The notes beneath the pieces are model-generated. The model ran no database searches and was not told the DNA's origin. It saw nothing but the letters and a program-made list of their open reading frames with translations. 35,288 bases of DNA. It comes from a virus. This document shows, piece by piece, positions 6,945 through 15,627 of this stretch (positions within the stretch are counted from its first letter, which is position 1; every line of letters starts with the position of its first letter). A program made the position numbers and the translations under genes. The stretch lies in IMG/VR virus record IMGVR_UViG_3300028800_000222, positions 1 through 35,288 of that record; one strand, 5' to 3'.

Positions 6945-8609
6945 TTATATTTTGATAAATACGTTCATAAAGCTTGTAGGCTGCATATTGCCATCATCAG
7001 CACCACGGACGTTTAATACCCCGGTTGCACCACCGCCTTGAGCTGCTATATTTAGTGCTGTAGCTGGGGAATTCGCAGCCGATGTCGTGAATCCAGTTGA
7101 ATTTGTGCCTTGATTACCAATGGCTAAACCTACTGTACTACCTGGATGGTTATGTGCCGGCATGCCAGCAATGGTTATAAATTCAGAACCTACGAATTCT
7201 CCTAAAGCTCTTGAGCTTAGTAATGCGCTATTTCCAGCAGCGGCTAAGGCACATCCTAGACTTCTAGTAAGGCTTAGTCTTTTGCCTAGCAAAAAGTCAG
7301 TTATAGCACTCGCCATGTCATTGCCTGGTGGCGTTCTAAGACCTGAGACGGGTGCCCAAGCATCTGATACGCAAGTGTAAAGAGTTGTATACAATTGGAA
7401 TGTTTGCATATTTGCATAGGTTGTCGCGCCTGAGTCTGCATTACCTATCGAGCCATCATCCATAGGCAACCATCCAAGAGGCGCTTTATTGGTCAGGCTT
7501 ACTCTAATATCGCCTGTGCGTGGGCTATCAGCAATTGTATTTATTTGATCGTAGGTATCGAAAGTGGTTGTTGGGATAACCTGACCTAGATATAGGCCTG
7601 GCTTTGTGAATGCTACATTGGAAGCCTGATTAAGGGGCATTTGTATTTGGATGTAAAGTGCATCGTCATTAGTTTGCAGACCTGGAGTTCCTAACGATTT
7701 TCCCGAAACATCAGGGATAGTGATAAATGCATTGTATTGCTTCCAGGATGAAGTCAATACCCACGTAGCTACTTGATTGCGAACTTCAGCACTTGCAGCA
7801 GTTCCAGAGCCAAAATATTGTCTGACCCATCCCGTAATTGTCCCAGGAGTTGTTGTATATTTTGCCCAAATAGACAATGTCATTTTTTGGTTAGAGAGAT
7901 TTTTTACTTTCTGGCAAATTGGAAATTGGAAGGCTTTGTATTGTTCACCTATAGGACTATTAGTACATTCGTAATTTACATATTCTGATGGTGTGACGTC
8001 AGGTATTAAAGCTGCATCTGACAGCAGAAATGTTGGGAATGTAATTTGATCAGTCGCAGGAGTTCCAATACCAGTATTTGTCACCAAACGAATGTCTCCT
8101 CCTAAGCCACCATTTGTGCCTACAAGAGGATTAACTAAAGCTGGTGTAAATCCCTTATGATTTGAAGGGGCAATGACAAGATTCCCTGATCCAATTGGGT
8201 TTGCGGTTGCGTCTATATGATCGATGAATTGGTTATTGCTAATAAAGTTTACAATGTTAACATTAACTGTTCCGCCACCTCCACCACCTCCGCCTGAACC
8301 TGGGGGGAAGTAATCTTGTATTGTGAAAAGTTCGGTTCCATCTGCTGCATTTATCTCTAGAAAATATGTATCATTGGGATTGGCAGAGTCTACTTCCCAG
8401 TAGAATGGCCCCTGTGTTCCGTTCGCATCAAAAATAATTGGATTAGGCCAAGCTTTATTACCAAATGGATCCATCCAAACCGCTTTATCTTCATCAAAAT
8501 TAAGATTACGTTTTGTTGCCATGGTAGCGCCGCCCGCTACGGTTCCGTCATTATTGATAAGAACCCATTTTGGGATTGGGGCTAAGAGATATGATATTGT
8601 TGATGCCAT
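6945..8609 (-). CDS. tail fibre with glycine hinge and tail-collar-like C-terminus
   Basis: 554 residues. The N-terminal 100 residues (LLAPIPKWVLINNDGTVAGG, then FEDKAVWMDPFGN-like and GPFYWEVDSANPNDTYFLEI segments) look like a compact virion-binding domain. A linker with eight glycines (about 105-112) follows, then a beta-rich middle. The C-terminal 180 residues resemble the phage tail collar fold (GWLPMDDGSIGNADSGATTY, AHNHPGSTV, and a final QPTSFMNVFIKI). It is probably the main fibre attached to the tail hub. ATG at 8609 is preceded by AAGGACTAG at a rather long distance. The N-terminal assignment is by inference. Confidence 0.75.
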   Translation of the reverse strand: MASTISYLLAPIPKWVLINNDGTVAGGATMATKRNLNFDEDKAVWMDPFGNKAWPNPIIFDANGTQGPFYWEVDSANPNDTYFLEINAADGTELFTIQDYFPPGSGGGGGGGGTVNVNIVNFISNNQFIDHIDATANPIGSGNLVIAPSNHKGFTPALVNPLVGTNGGLGGDIRLVTNTGIGTPATDQITFPTFLLSDAALIPDVTPSEYVNYECTNSPIGEQYKAFQFPICQKVKNLSNQKMTLSIWAKYTTTPGTITGWVRQYFGSGTAASAEVRNQVATWVLTSSWKQYNAFITIPDVSGKSLGTPGLQTNDDALYIQIQMPLNQASNVAFTKPGLYLGQVIPTTTFDTYDQINTIADSPRTGDIRVSLTNKAPLGWLPMDDGSIGNADSGATTYANMQTFQLYTTLYTCVSDAWAPVSGLRTPPGNDMASAITDFLLGKRLSLTRSLGCALAAAGNSALLSSRALGEFVGSEFITIAGMPAHNHPGSTVGLAIGNQGTNSTGFTTSAANSPATALNIAAQGGGATGVLNVRGADDGNMQPTSFMNVFIKI

Positions 8610-8640
8610 GCTTCACTAGTCCTTGTGAAAATTTACTTTA

Positions 8641-8661
8641 TTATTTGCTATTGACAAATAA
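8641..8661. repeat. inverted repeat over a -35 box
   Basis: TTATTTG (8641-8647) and CAAATAA (8655-8661) form a perfect 7-bp inverted repeat with a 7-base loop. It covers the TTGACA box of the plus-strand promoter at 8651, so it could be an operator or simply a small hairpin in the fibre mRNA leader. Confidence 0.35.
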
Positions 8662-8679
8662 CGAGCATTAAGTTATAAA
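8651..8679 (+). promoter_or_regulatory. strong sigma-70-like promoter opposing the late operon
   Basis: TTGACA (8651-8656), a 17-base spacer and TATAAA (8674-8679): 11 of 12 consensus bases at ideal spacing. It points against the late operon, and the predicted start of transcription (about 8686) is only about 8 bases from an ATG at 8694. It could drive a tiny gene or an antisense RNA into the ejection-protein genes. Confidence 0.6.
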
Positions 8680-8693
8680 TTAACCATTACTAA

Positions 8694-8774
8694 ATGGAAA
8701 CTCTTATGCTACTTACTATAATCATCTTCGTTGCCTTACTCGCAATTACAATAGATTGGTGGATGCCAGATTAA
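8694..8774 (+). CDS. 26-residue hydrophobic peptide (possible membrane or toxin-like peptide)
   Basis: METLMLLTIIIFVALLAITI then DWWMPD and a stop: one membrane segment of about 18 residues with an acidic, tryptophan-containing end. It lies directly under a near-consensus promoter, in the only gap between late minus-strand genes here, and its stop overlaps the end of the convergent gene by 4 bases. There is no ribosome binding site and the predicted leader is very short, so it would be translated almost leaderless. It resembles type I toxin peptides in size and composition only. Confidence 0.4.
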   Translation: METLMLLTIIIFVALLAITIDWWMPD

Positions 8775-10369
8775 AATAAATGCGATAAAGCATTTGTTCC
8801 TAGGCTGGCCAACGCTCCTAACCCTGTAATTTTACCTACTGTTTTAGCTGATTCTTTATTTTTTATCTTTTTATTAAGAGCATTAATGCTTTTTTCAACT
8901 TCAGGAGTTATATAACTACCAAACCCTTTGCTTTTAACATCCTCAATTTTTTTGAGTAACTCCTCAGGGTTTAATTTATTACCACCTATGGCATTAAATA
9001 ATATCCTATTTTTTGCACTGGCTGGTAAGTCTTGCATTATTTTGTTTATATGACCAATTTTTTCTATGCCATTTTTTTCTATAAAATTAGTAGGTGAACC
9101 AAATGCATTGTGCAGGTTTTTTATATCTGTCTTGCCCCCTTGTACAATGTCTAAAATCTTTTTGTCTTGTCGGAATGGAGCAACATGCTCTCGATATAAA
9201 TTAAGTCCTTGTTTATATTTATCGCCTATTGGTTGATTAGAAGAACTATCATGCTTTTCAAGAAATGCTCCAATATCTTTTTTTACTTGACTGCGAGCAT
9301 CTCTTAATTTTGCCAGTTGATTTCTTATATCTCCTGTTCTAGGGCGAATTTGCTTTAGATCATCAATCATAAATCTCAATTCTGATTGCAGGTTGTGCGC
9401 ATTAGAGAAAGTAGGATTTGCCTTAAAAGATTTGTATAGATCGCCAACACCTAATCCTTTGAGTTTATCGAATGTCGCAATGGACTTATCTAACTTATTC
9501 AGAATAAATGGGGTTGTTTCGTATATTTTTTCATTCCCAGCTTTTCCAAGGGCATAGTTTAAAAATACACCTGCCTCTTCATTGCGCATATTATACGCAC
9601 TTCTAATGTCCTTCACTAATTCTTTAGAATTCTTCGTTAAATTGTTAGTGCCGCCACTTAAATAATGTTCTATTTCCTTTGCTTGACCAGTCGGATTAAT
9701 TTTAGAGTATGTTTTTTTCAAAAACTCATTGTTCTCAAGAGAGTTTTTAATACCACTATATCCTTTACTAACTCCCTCCCCAATTAGTCCGCCAGCCGCG
9801 CCCAATCCCATACCGAGCAAAGGATTATCAGGAGCATAAACGCCACCTAGCAAAGCGTTCCCTGCTAGTTTTGATGTTCTGGGAGCCTTGCCCAATAGAT
9901 TAGATGCAGCATTTATGCCTTTTTCAATAAAAGGTACATTCATTGCGGATTCTGCGACATTCGCTACTTTTGGAATCTTACCAAGCGCTTTTAAAATTCC
10001 CCCTGGCGCAAAAAAGGATGCTATTTCGCCAGTAGTTGCGGCCGAATTATGAGGCGCCATATCAAACATAGGAACTTTAGGAATGTTACCACCTACTGCA
10101 TTGATTCCGCTTATGCCTAGATTCGCCGCCCCGGGAATGATATTTGCAATGCCTTGTCCAAAGCCGCCCGCAATATCCGCAATAGGCTTTACAATATTTT
10201 CTTCAATGGGGCGATTAAGATTTCTTTCTACATAATTTCCCGCGCGCTCTAGTAGCCCAGTCTTTCTTTCTTTATTTTTTTTAATAAAGTTATGCGCCTC
10301 ATATTGGCTATACTTATCTTTATTCTTTAAGAAATTATGCGCGTCATATTGGCTGAATTTATCACTCAT
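8771..10369 (-). CDS. putative internal virion/DNA ejection protein
   Basis: 532 residues from ATG at 10369, chosen because AAGGA lies 7 bases upstream and ATGAGTGA overlaps the stop of the previous gene by 8 bases; a longer frame to 10495 would run far into that gene. The N-terminus holds a tandem repeat (KFSQYDAHNFLKNKD and KYSQYEAHNFIKKNK). Residues about 60-200 carry glycine/alanine-rich amphipathic stretches (IAGGFGQGIANIIPGAANLG, GMGLGAAGGLIGEG) typical of ejected proteins that cross or insert in membranes. The C-terminal half is helical and charged and ends in a hydrophobic segment (GKITGLGALASLGTNALSHL). It follows two other ejection-type genes as in P22-like phages (gp7, gp20, gp16). 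No lysozyme motif was seen. Confidence 0.6.
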   Translation of the reverse strand: MSDKFSQYDAHNFLKNKDKYSQYEAHNFIKKNKERKTGLLERAGNYVERNLNRPIEENIVKPIADIAGGFGQGIANIIPGAANLGISGINAVGGNIPKVPMFDMAPHNSAATTGEIASFFAPGGILKALGKIPKVANVAESAMNVPFIEKGINAASNLLGKAPRTSKLAGNALLGGVYAPDNPLLGMGLGAAGGLIGEGVSKGYSGIKNSLENNEFLKKTYSKINPTGQAKEIEHYLSGGTNNLTKNSKELVKDIRSAYNMRNEEAGVFLNYALGKAGNEKIYETTPFILNKLDKSIATFDKLKGLGVGDLYKSFKANPTFSNAHNLQSELRFMIDDLKQIRPRTGDIRNQLAKLRDARSQVKKDIGAFLEKHDSSSNQPIGDKYKQGLNLYREHVAPFRQDKKILDIVQGGKTDIKNLHNAFGSPTNFIEKNGIEKIGHINKIMQDLPASAKNRILFNAIGGNKLNPEELLKKIEDVKSKGFGSYITPEVEKSINALNKKIKNKESAKTVGKITGLGALASLGTNALSHLF

Positions 10370-11591
10370 AAGTAAATCCTTCAGCCAATGCTTCATCAAC
10401 TTTATCGGGAGGAATAAAAATTTGTCTATTCCCTTTGTATAATCCCACATATCCCTCGGGAATATCCAGATCGGCCATATTGTAATTTTTTTCAATACTT
10501 TTAGTAGGCTTAGCCTTCGTCTTATTTCTTAAGCCACCAATGCTTATATCAACAGAATTTCGAGCCTCCAACCCTTTACGTAATGCCTCATCCAAAAATC
10601 TAGTTGCTTCTTGACGGGCTACACCTGATAACCTAGGAAATTTAGCGTTAATTAATTGACCTGAAGCCTTCATCAATCCTTCCGTTGCCGTGACTCCAGG
10701 TTGTCCATTAGCTAGTCTGATACGATTTTGCGAAGCTTCATATTGAAGGGCTTGCGATGCAATAAATCTACCGAGTTTTATTTGAGAGGTTTTGTCGCCT
10801 TTAAAAGAATCGAAAATTTGTTGAGGTGACATATCGAAATAAGTAGTGCCATAAGGCTCTAAGCCTTCATCGGCGTATTTAGATAATACTGAGAGTTCAG
10901 CTTCTGCTTGTTTTGCTTTAATACCAGCCGTAATAAGTGGTGCTGTAGTTGTGCGTTTTGCAATAAGTTTTAAATAATCATCTGCTTTCCCCTGAAGTGG
11001 CGGCAAAGGTGTGCCGTCTGAGAAAGTATCATTTCCAGAGAGGTAAGCATTAGATGCATCATTTAATTGTTCTGGTGTCCATTCTGGGTGATCTAGAGAT
11101 AGTTGATTTTCGAACCCTTTCAATTCTTTTTGAGGCGCACTCATCGCAAAACCGCCTGAATTTCTATATTTAGCCATGGCCTTTTGAGATTCAATACCTG
11201 CTTTAGTTACTTCTGGGTAAAATTCATTTTGCAGCCTCAATTGCTCAGCTTGCAATGGCGTCATAGTATTGGATTTTTGTGTCATTGCATTTCTATTGTC
11301 AATTTCTGATTGCATGTTAGGAGCGTAAAATTGATTATGAAGTTCGGCAAGCGCATTAGCTAAAGCTAGTTTCCTAGGCAAATATTGATTATTTATATTC
11401 TGACCTTGTGTTAATGCATTCCTGTAGCCTATTTGAGATTGTATATCTTGAGGATAGTATTTATTCTTAAGGCTTTGCATCTTAGTATTAAGCATGGCAT
11501 TATTTAGTGAATTAATACCGCCCATAGCAGTTACGATTCTGCCGCCTGGCTGAACGTCATACAAAATTTTCGGTAATGGAAGAGCCATCAT
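10362..11591 (-). CDS. putative internal virion/DNA ejection protein with 19-residue repeats
   Basis: 409 residues, mostly helical and polar. Three related 19-residue blocks start at about 44 (KYYPQDIQSQIGYRNALTQ), 87 (QFYAPNMQSEIDNRNAMTQ) and 123 (EFYPEVTKAGIESQKAMAK), suggesting a repeated helical packing unit. The C-terminus (PEGYVGLYKGNRQIFIPPDK) looks like a small beta element. Two adjacent ATGs (11591, 11588) follow AGGGATTT. It lies between a P22 gp7-like gene and a glycine-rich protein, the usual location of DNA transfer proteins. Assignment is by position and composition; sequence identity to a named protein was not seen. Confidence 0.55.
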   Translation of the reverse strand: MMALPLPKILYDVQPGGRIVTAMGGINSLNNAMLNTKMQSLKNKYYPQDIQSQIGYRNALTQGQNINNQYLPRKLALANALAELHNQFYAPNMQSEIDNRNAMTQKSNTMTPLQAEQLRLQNEFYPEVTKAGIESQKAMAKYRNSGGFAMSAPQKELKGFENQLSLDHPEWTPEQLNDASNAYLSGNDTFSDGTPLPPLQGKADDYLKLIAKRTTTAPLITAGIKAKQAEAELSVLSKYADEGLEPYGTTYFDMSPQQIFDSFKGDKTSQIKLGRFIASQALQYEASQNRIRLANGQPGVTATEGLMKASGQLINAKFPRLSGVARQEATRFLDEALRKGLEARNSVDISIGGLRNKTKAKPTKSIEKNYNMADLDIPEGYVGLYKGNRQIFIPPDKVDEALAEGFTYE

Positions 11592-11597
11592 AAATCC

Positions 11598-12212
11598 CTA
11601 TAAAAAGAAGCCCAAAAGACTTCCTAAGCCACCAAATATGTCACCTTTATCTTGTTCTCTGCCAGCTTCACGCCCATATTCAGCATTTGCCATATTTTCA
11701 CCCATTTGACCATACATATTAGTTAACGCATTCGCAGAAGATTGGCCGCCTTGAATCAGACTCTGTTGGCCTTGGCCGTATTGCGTGTTTATTCCTAAGA
11801 CATTCTTTAGCCATTTACCCATATCTTCTGAGGAAATATTCCCAGCATTTTGTTGTAGCTGCATCATCAGAGGAGTGCTACCAGATAAGCCATTTGCTGA
11901 GCCATAATTTTGCCCAGCGCGCATGGATTGCTGTTGCATGTATTGTGCCCATGGGCTTTGTTGATATTGACCCATGAGATTATTAATAAATTGACTTGGG
12001 TTTGATTGGCTTTGAAGCCAGTTTTGAAAAGCTGGTATTGCTTGAGTTCCGGCATTGAAAAATGGCTGCTGCGTTTGCCTAGCTAAGTCGCCATATTTTT
12101 GATATTGCTCGCCTGCTGCTTCATAAGGCTCATCAGAATTTCCAAATAAGCCGCCTAGTATTCCGCCAAATGCGTTTCCTATGCCTAATTTTTCGAAAGG
12201 GCTAAATGCCAT
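11598..12212 (-). CDS. DNA transfer/ejection protein, P22 gp7-like
   Basis: 204 residues. It has the features of the gp7-type family: a glycine-rich N-terminus (GIGNAFGGILGGLFGNSDEP), then a Gln/Tyr/Ala-rich helical body (YQKYGDLARQTQQPFFNAGT, QSPWAQYMQQQSMRAGQNYG), then a glycine/phenylalanine end (GGLGSLLGFFL). In P22, gp7 is carried in the head and ejected with DNA to help cross the envelope. Located after the gp10-like gene and before two larger candidate ejection proteins, as expected. ATG follows AAGGAACGTGAC. Confidence 0.7.
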   Translation of the reverse strand: MAFSPFEKLGIGNAFGGILGGLFGNSDEPYEAAGEQYQKYGDLARQTQQPFFNAGTQAIPAFQNWLQSQSNPSQFINNLMGQYQQSPWAQYMQQQSMRAGQNYGSANGLSGSTPLMMQLQQNAGNISSEDMGKWLKNVLGINTQYGQGQQSLIQGGQSSANALTNMYGQMGENMANAEYGREAGREQDKGDIFGGLGSLLGFFL

Positions 12213-12242
12213 GTCACGTTCCTTGTGATAAGATACATCATT

Positions 12243-12542
12243 TTAAACTATTGTTGTCCATTGGCCAACCCCAGCAACTACCTGCCAAATCTGTAATGCA
12301 GCAGTTCGTGGCAAAGTTGGCGTATTGGAATTAGAAACATAAATCATTTGCCCTTCAACTGGATTTTGAAGGGCATTTCTCTGTGCAAGAGTTAGAGAAG
12401 GCACAAACATGCCATTTTGTGACAAATATCCTTGCAATGTTTGCACAAACGTTGCAATGAAATCAGCCCATATGCTAGATAAGTATATCTGATCTCTGAC
12501 CAATGGATCATAAGTCGGGAAGTTGTCCAAATCTCGTGCCAT
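12243..12542 (-). CDS. small neck/tail-associated phage protein
   Basis: 99 residues starting MARDLDNFPTYDPLVRDQIY, with LSQNGMFVPSLTLAQRNAL and EGQMIYVSNS. This pattern recurs in short phage proteins found next to gp10-like genes. The last 40 residues look like a small beta domain (GQMIYVSN ... LQIWQVVAGVGQW). Probably structural; its precise position is unknown. It is packed between the gp10-like and gp7-like genes. Confidence 0.6.
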   Translation of the reverse strand: MARDLDNFPTYDPLVRDQIYLSSIWADFIATFVQTLQGYLSQNGMFVPSLTLAQRNALQNPVEGQMIYVSNSNTPTLPRTAALQIWQVVAGVGQWTTIV

Positions 12543-12547
12543 CCTCT

Positions 12548-14401
12548 TTACTCCGGTAACACTTCAAATACCCAGGCCGCTCCTAGGATAATAAATGGAA
12601 TATCTGCAAAAAATTCAATCTTCGGTACATAACCCTGACCTCGAGGAGTGGTACCAAGTTTTCTCCAAACAGTTCTAAAGGTTCTTTCACCTAGTTTTCC
12701 CATATTAGCAGGTAAAACATAGCCATATGTTTGGCCGCCATCTCTTGAGATTGATAGATAAACGACTGGTTGACCTCCTCCTACATCTACTTCCTCCTCG
12801 AGGACGATATTTATGCTACTTTCCGTAAGAATTTCTTGTGAATCTTCAGTTAATAAATCAACTTCCTCGAAAACCTCAATATCTTTTTGTCCTTGTAGTA
12901 AATCAAGCTGGAATCTATCTATACGCAGGCGGTTGTAACCTTCGGGCGTCATTTGTCGACCAATTCTCACGCGTCTTATCGCTTCCCCATTATTGTTTGA
13001 GACTGTGTCATCTACGATGTAAAATATAGGCGCACTATAATCACCGTAATAGTTAATGCCATCAAAATAAGCGTGAGTTTGGGCGGGGTGCCTATTACCA
13101 TTTAACACCTCTTCTTCATGCCATTTTGGAGAATCAACGGTACTCATTGTGACATTTAAAACATAAGTGTGATTAGCTCTTGTGAAATTTAGTCTATAAA
13201 AAATAATCCCATTTTCTTTTATTAAGACCCCTCTGGCATCTGAAACACCTTGTGTTATATCGGCAGCATATTGTGCTAGTTGAAAGTCTAAGGCTCTATT
13301 ACTTACGAGTAATGTTTGCGTGCCAGATACTTCAACAACTCCTGCGAGTCCATCCCTATCTTGTGCCAAGAAAAACATTCTATCAAAGCCAACTGATATG
13401 CTCCCAATAGCAGGTGTTCCTACTTCCATAAGAGATGAATTATTGCGTCTAATGGGTAGGTTAGTGCCCGCTCCTGCGTTCTCCCAGACTTCGGTAAAGT
13501 TCTCTGAGAATAAGAAAATTCGCCTATGTAGAGTTCGGCACGCAACAATGTTTCCAGGATGAGATGTAATTGTTCCAAGCTGTAATTGGCCATTATTTGT
13601 TACGAATATTGATCCGCTGCCGGATGATGAGAAGGTTATAGGTGTTCCGCCTTGGGTGATTGAGATTCTAAAGATTGTAGGACTTATAACCGCTACTACG
13701 TAATAGGTAACACCTGTTGAGATTGCGGGTGTGCCTGTAGGTAATGTGCCGCCACCATTGAAAGTGATAGGCGTGCCAACTTGATAAAATAATGTTGAAC
13801 CTGATGTTAATACGAGATTCGGTGAAGCCCCACTTGCAGCCACAAATGAGTTGCCAGTTCCCGCTGAATCTGCACCCCATATAAGACCATTATTAAAGCT
13901 CGACATTTGAAACTGATTAGTTTCCCCATTTGCTACAATAAAAAATCCATCGATATAGCAGACATCAATTGGCCTTGAAGGAAAAGCTGGATCGGTTATC
14001 AGTTTAAAAGTCTCTGTATTAATATCCCAAATCCACCCTTGAACGCCATCTACGAATATAACCTGAAAAGTGTTAGCGTCTACTCCCACGTAGCCAATTG
14101 ATGTAGATAATTTCCCTATAGGTAAAGTTTCAAGAAAATCTGATGGCCCCTGAGTTCCAAATACTGTTTGTCCGAATACGTTAAATATTTCATTATTAAA
14201 TACAAAAGTAGCTCTAGCGCCACCTGTCTCATCATCAAAGTCTAGATCGGCATCAACAAGGCCTGATGTCGAGAGGAGAACTTTAGGCTTCTTACCTTGA
14301 GGATCGATAAACTCGAACATATTGATCGTACGTTCAGCGTTAATCGGCGTATAGCGTTGATTATCATAACTTCCGACTATATCGTAATCTTTTATAGTCA
14401 T
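12548..14401 (-). CDS. P22 gp10-like tail accessory factor (packaged DNA stabilisation)
   Basis: 617 residues. Matches the gp10 family by several segments: an N-terminus that names mature positions (INAERTINMFEFIDPQGKKP), a WD-like beta-propeller pattern with IDGFFIVANGETNQFQMSSF, then RRIFLFSENFTEVWENAGAG and IGSISVGFDRMFFLAQDRDG. In P22, gp10 binds below gp4 and seals the head after packaging. P22 gp10 is about 470 residues; the extra length includes a Thr/Ser/Gly insert around residues 185-275 (VGTPITFNGGGTLPTGTP) that looks like a fibre-type domain. ATG at 14401 is one base from the stop of the gp4-like gene. Confidence 0.85.
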   Translation of the reverse strand: MTIKDYDIVGSYDNQRYTPINAERTINMFEFIDPQGKKPKVLLSTSGLVDADLDFDDETGGARATFVFNNEIFNVFGQTVFGTQGPSDFLETLPIGKLSTSIGYVGVDANTFQVIFVDGVQGWIWDINTETFKLITDPAFPSRPIDVCYIDGFFIVANGETNQFQMSSFNNGLIWGADSAGTGNSFVAASGASPNLVLTSGSTLFYQVGTPITFNGGGTLPTGTPAISTGVTYYVVAVISPTIFRISITQGGTPITFSSSGSGSIFVTNNGQLQLGTITSHPGNIVACRTLHRRIFLFSENFTEVWENAGAGTNLPIRRNNSSLMEVGTPAIGSISVGFDRMFFLAQDRDGLAGVVEVSGTQTLLVSNRALDFQLAQYAADITQGVSDARGVLIKENGIIFYRLNFTRANHTYVLNVTMSTVDSPKWHEEEVLNGNRHPAQTHAYFDGINYYGDYSAPIFYIVDDTVSNNNGEAIRRVRIGRQMTPEGYNRLRIDRFQLDLLQGQKDIEVFEEVDLLTEDSQEILTESSINIVLEEEVDVGGGQPVVYLSISRDGGQTYGYVLPANMGKLGERTFRTVWRKLGTTPRGQGYVPKIEFFADIPFIILGAAWVFEVLPE

Positions 14402-14402
14402 G

Positions 14403-15137
14403 TTAATACGCCAGTATATTTTGCCAGTAGAAAGGCTCTGGTCTTTGTAATATCGCCGTAGGTCTTACTGTAACGTCAGTTTCATTAGCATTTTTAATAA
14501 TACTAAAATAATCTTGATATTCATCTTCTGCAGATTGCGGCCAGTTGCCAGAAGGATAATAAGATAAGAACTTTCTTGCCAGCGCGTATTTCATAAAACC
14601 GTAATAAAAGGGTGGTAGCTCACCTATGCTTTGGTTAGCAATGAGTTTGTTTATCATCACCTTGCAACCCAGTAGACAAGGGTAGGGTTGATCTGGTTGC
14701 GGATAAATTGTTACAAAACTTTGAAATTCTTGCTTATCAAGATATATAAATCCTGGACGTGTAGTTAAGGGCTGTAACCTTGTCACACCAAAAAACTGAG
14801 ACTTTGTAATAATCTGCATGGGATAGATAATCCCTTGTCCCGCACTAGGTACCGTGTAATTCGCGAAAGATAAATCTACAACTCGATCAGCATTAATGTC
14901 GGCTGGAACCATGTCTGATATAGAATACGTGCCTTGCCCAACTACCATGTTGAAAGGTATTTCAGTTAAATAAGGAATATAAATACTATCTGCCGCAAAT
15001 TTATCTAGTAGTTCATTGATTAAATCAAGACCTGATGAGAGCATGAAAGCATCTGGGGTTTCGCCCACACCTAACTCGCCCAAGAGATATAGAGAATTTA
15101 TAATTAGGTCATTGGTAGTGCGTGCCACTTGAGACAT
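14403..15137 (-). CDS. P22 gp4-like tail accessory factor
   Basis: 244 residues. N-terminus TTNDLIINSLYLLGELGVGE with LDLINELLDKFAADS, then a beta-rich middle (RPGFIYLDKQEFQSFVTIYP) and a C-terminal helical part with FYYGFMKYALARKFLSYYPS. This is the gp4 (TAF4) pattern: the protein adds to the portal after packaging and forms the platform for gp10. P22 gp4 is about 166 residues, so this one is longer. Gene order coat, two small genes, gp4, gp10 supports the call. I see no muramidase motif. Confidence 0.8.
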   Translation of the reverse strand: MSQVARTTNDLIINSLYLLGELGVGETPDAFMLSSGLDLINELLDKFAADSIYIPYLTEIPFNMVVGQGTYSISDMVPADINADRVVDLSFANYTVPSAGQGIIYPMQIITKSQFFGVTRLQPLTTRPGFIYLDKQEFQSFVTIYPQPDQPYPCLLGCKVMINKLIANQSIGELPPFYYGFMKYALARKFLSYYPSGNWPQSAEDEYQDYFSIIKNANETDVTVRPTAILQRPEPFYWQNILAY

Positions 15138-15176
15138 AACATATCCTTATGTCGAAATATTTTGCGATACTTATCT

Positions 15177-15225
15177 AAAATAAATCGGTTTATCGGTATA
15201 ATTATGCAATAAACCGATTTATTTT
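15177..15225. terminator. bidirectional Rho-independent terminator
   Basis: AAAATAAATCGGTTTAT (15177-15193) and its exact complement (15209-15225) form a 17-bp perfect stem with a 15-base loop. T-rich ends lie on both strands. On the minus strand it follows the small gene ending at 15228 and precedes the gp4-like gene, so it may lower transcription between head genes and neck/tail genes. Confidence 0.75.
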
Positions 15226-15227
15226 TA

Positions 15228-15431
15228 TTACTTCAATGGAAATGCATCATCCATGTCACGACAAAGTTTTCTAGCTGACTCTTGTGCGTGCGCGCCATCA
15301 TTTGACATGTAGGCGTTAAATTCCAGCATCTCTTTAGGAGCACCAGGACGATTTCCCATCATCTTAGTTAATTTTTCTTGTTCGCGCTTAACAAAGTGAT
15401 TGTTTGACTCAACCATTGCATTATTTTTCAT
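15228..15431 (-). CDS. small hypothetical protein after the coat gene
   Basis: 67 residues, charged and helical (VKREQEKLTKMMGNRPGAPK, ESARKLCRDMDDAF). Two bases after the previous small gene and just before the strong terminator. Start ATG at 15431 follows AAGGGGAAATAAAA. Not recognised; possibly a head or packaging accessory factor because of its location. Confidence 0.6.
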   Translation of the reverse strand: MKNNAMVESNNHFVKREQEKLTKMMGNRPGAPKEMLEFNAYMSNDGAHAQESARKLCRDMDDAFPLK

Positions 15432-15433
15432 TT

Positions 15434-15616
15434 TTATTTCCCCTTCTTAGGCTTAATTTCGTTTTGAGCGTTTTTACCTTCTTCGGCTACTTTATTACGA
15501 AAATCTCGTGCTTTCTTAGGACAATCAAACCACATGCCCGATGCTTTCAATTTTCTAGCCTCATCTTCTTCAACGACGATCATTGGGTTAATTGGATGAT
15601 AAACACATGTAAGCAT
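15434..15616 (-). CDS. small basic hypothetical protein after the coat gene
   Basis: 60 residues: a compact start (MLTCVYHPINPMIVVEEDEA), then EARKLKASGMWFDCPKKARD and a lysine-rich tail (NEIKPKKGK). The start of this type (short strand, E-x-A helix, 'W.dsP..A') resembles small phage proteins located next to coat genes. It follows the coat gene by 11 bases with AAGGAGAAATCCG as ribosome binding site. Function unknown. Confidence 0.6.
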   Translation of the reverse strand: MLTCVYHPINPMIVVEEDEARKLKASGMWFDCPKKARDFRNKVAEEGKNAQNEIKPKKGK

Positions 15617-15627
15617 CGGATTTCTCC

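Noticed and set aside
10370-10495. N-terminal extension of the ejection protein (42 extra codons)
   Set aside because: It lies wholly inside the upstream gene; the internal ATG at 10369 has a better ribosome binding site and an 8-base overlap typical of coupled genes.
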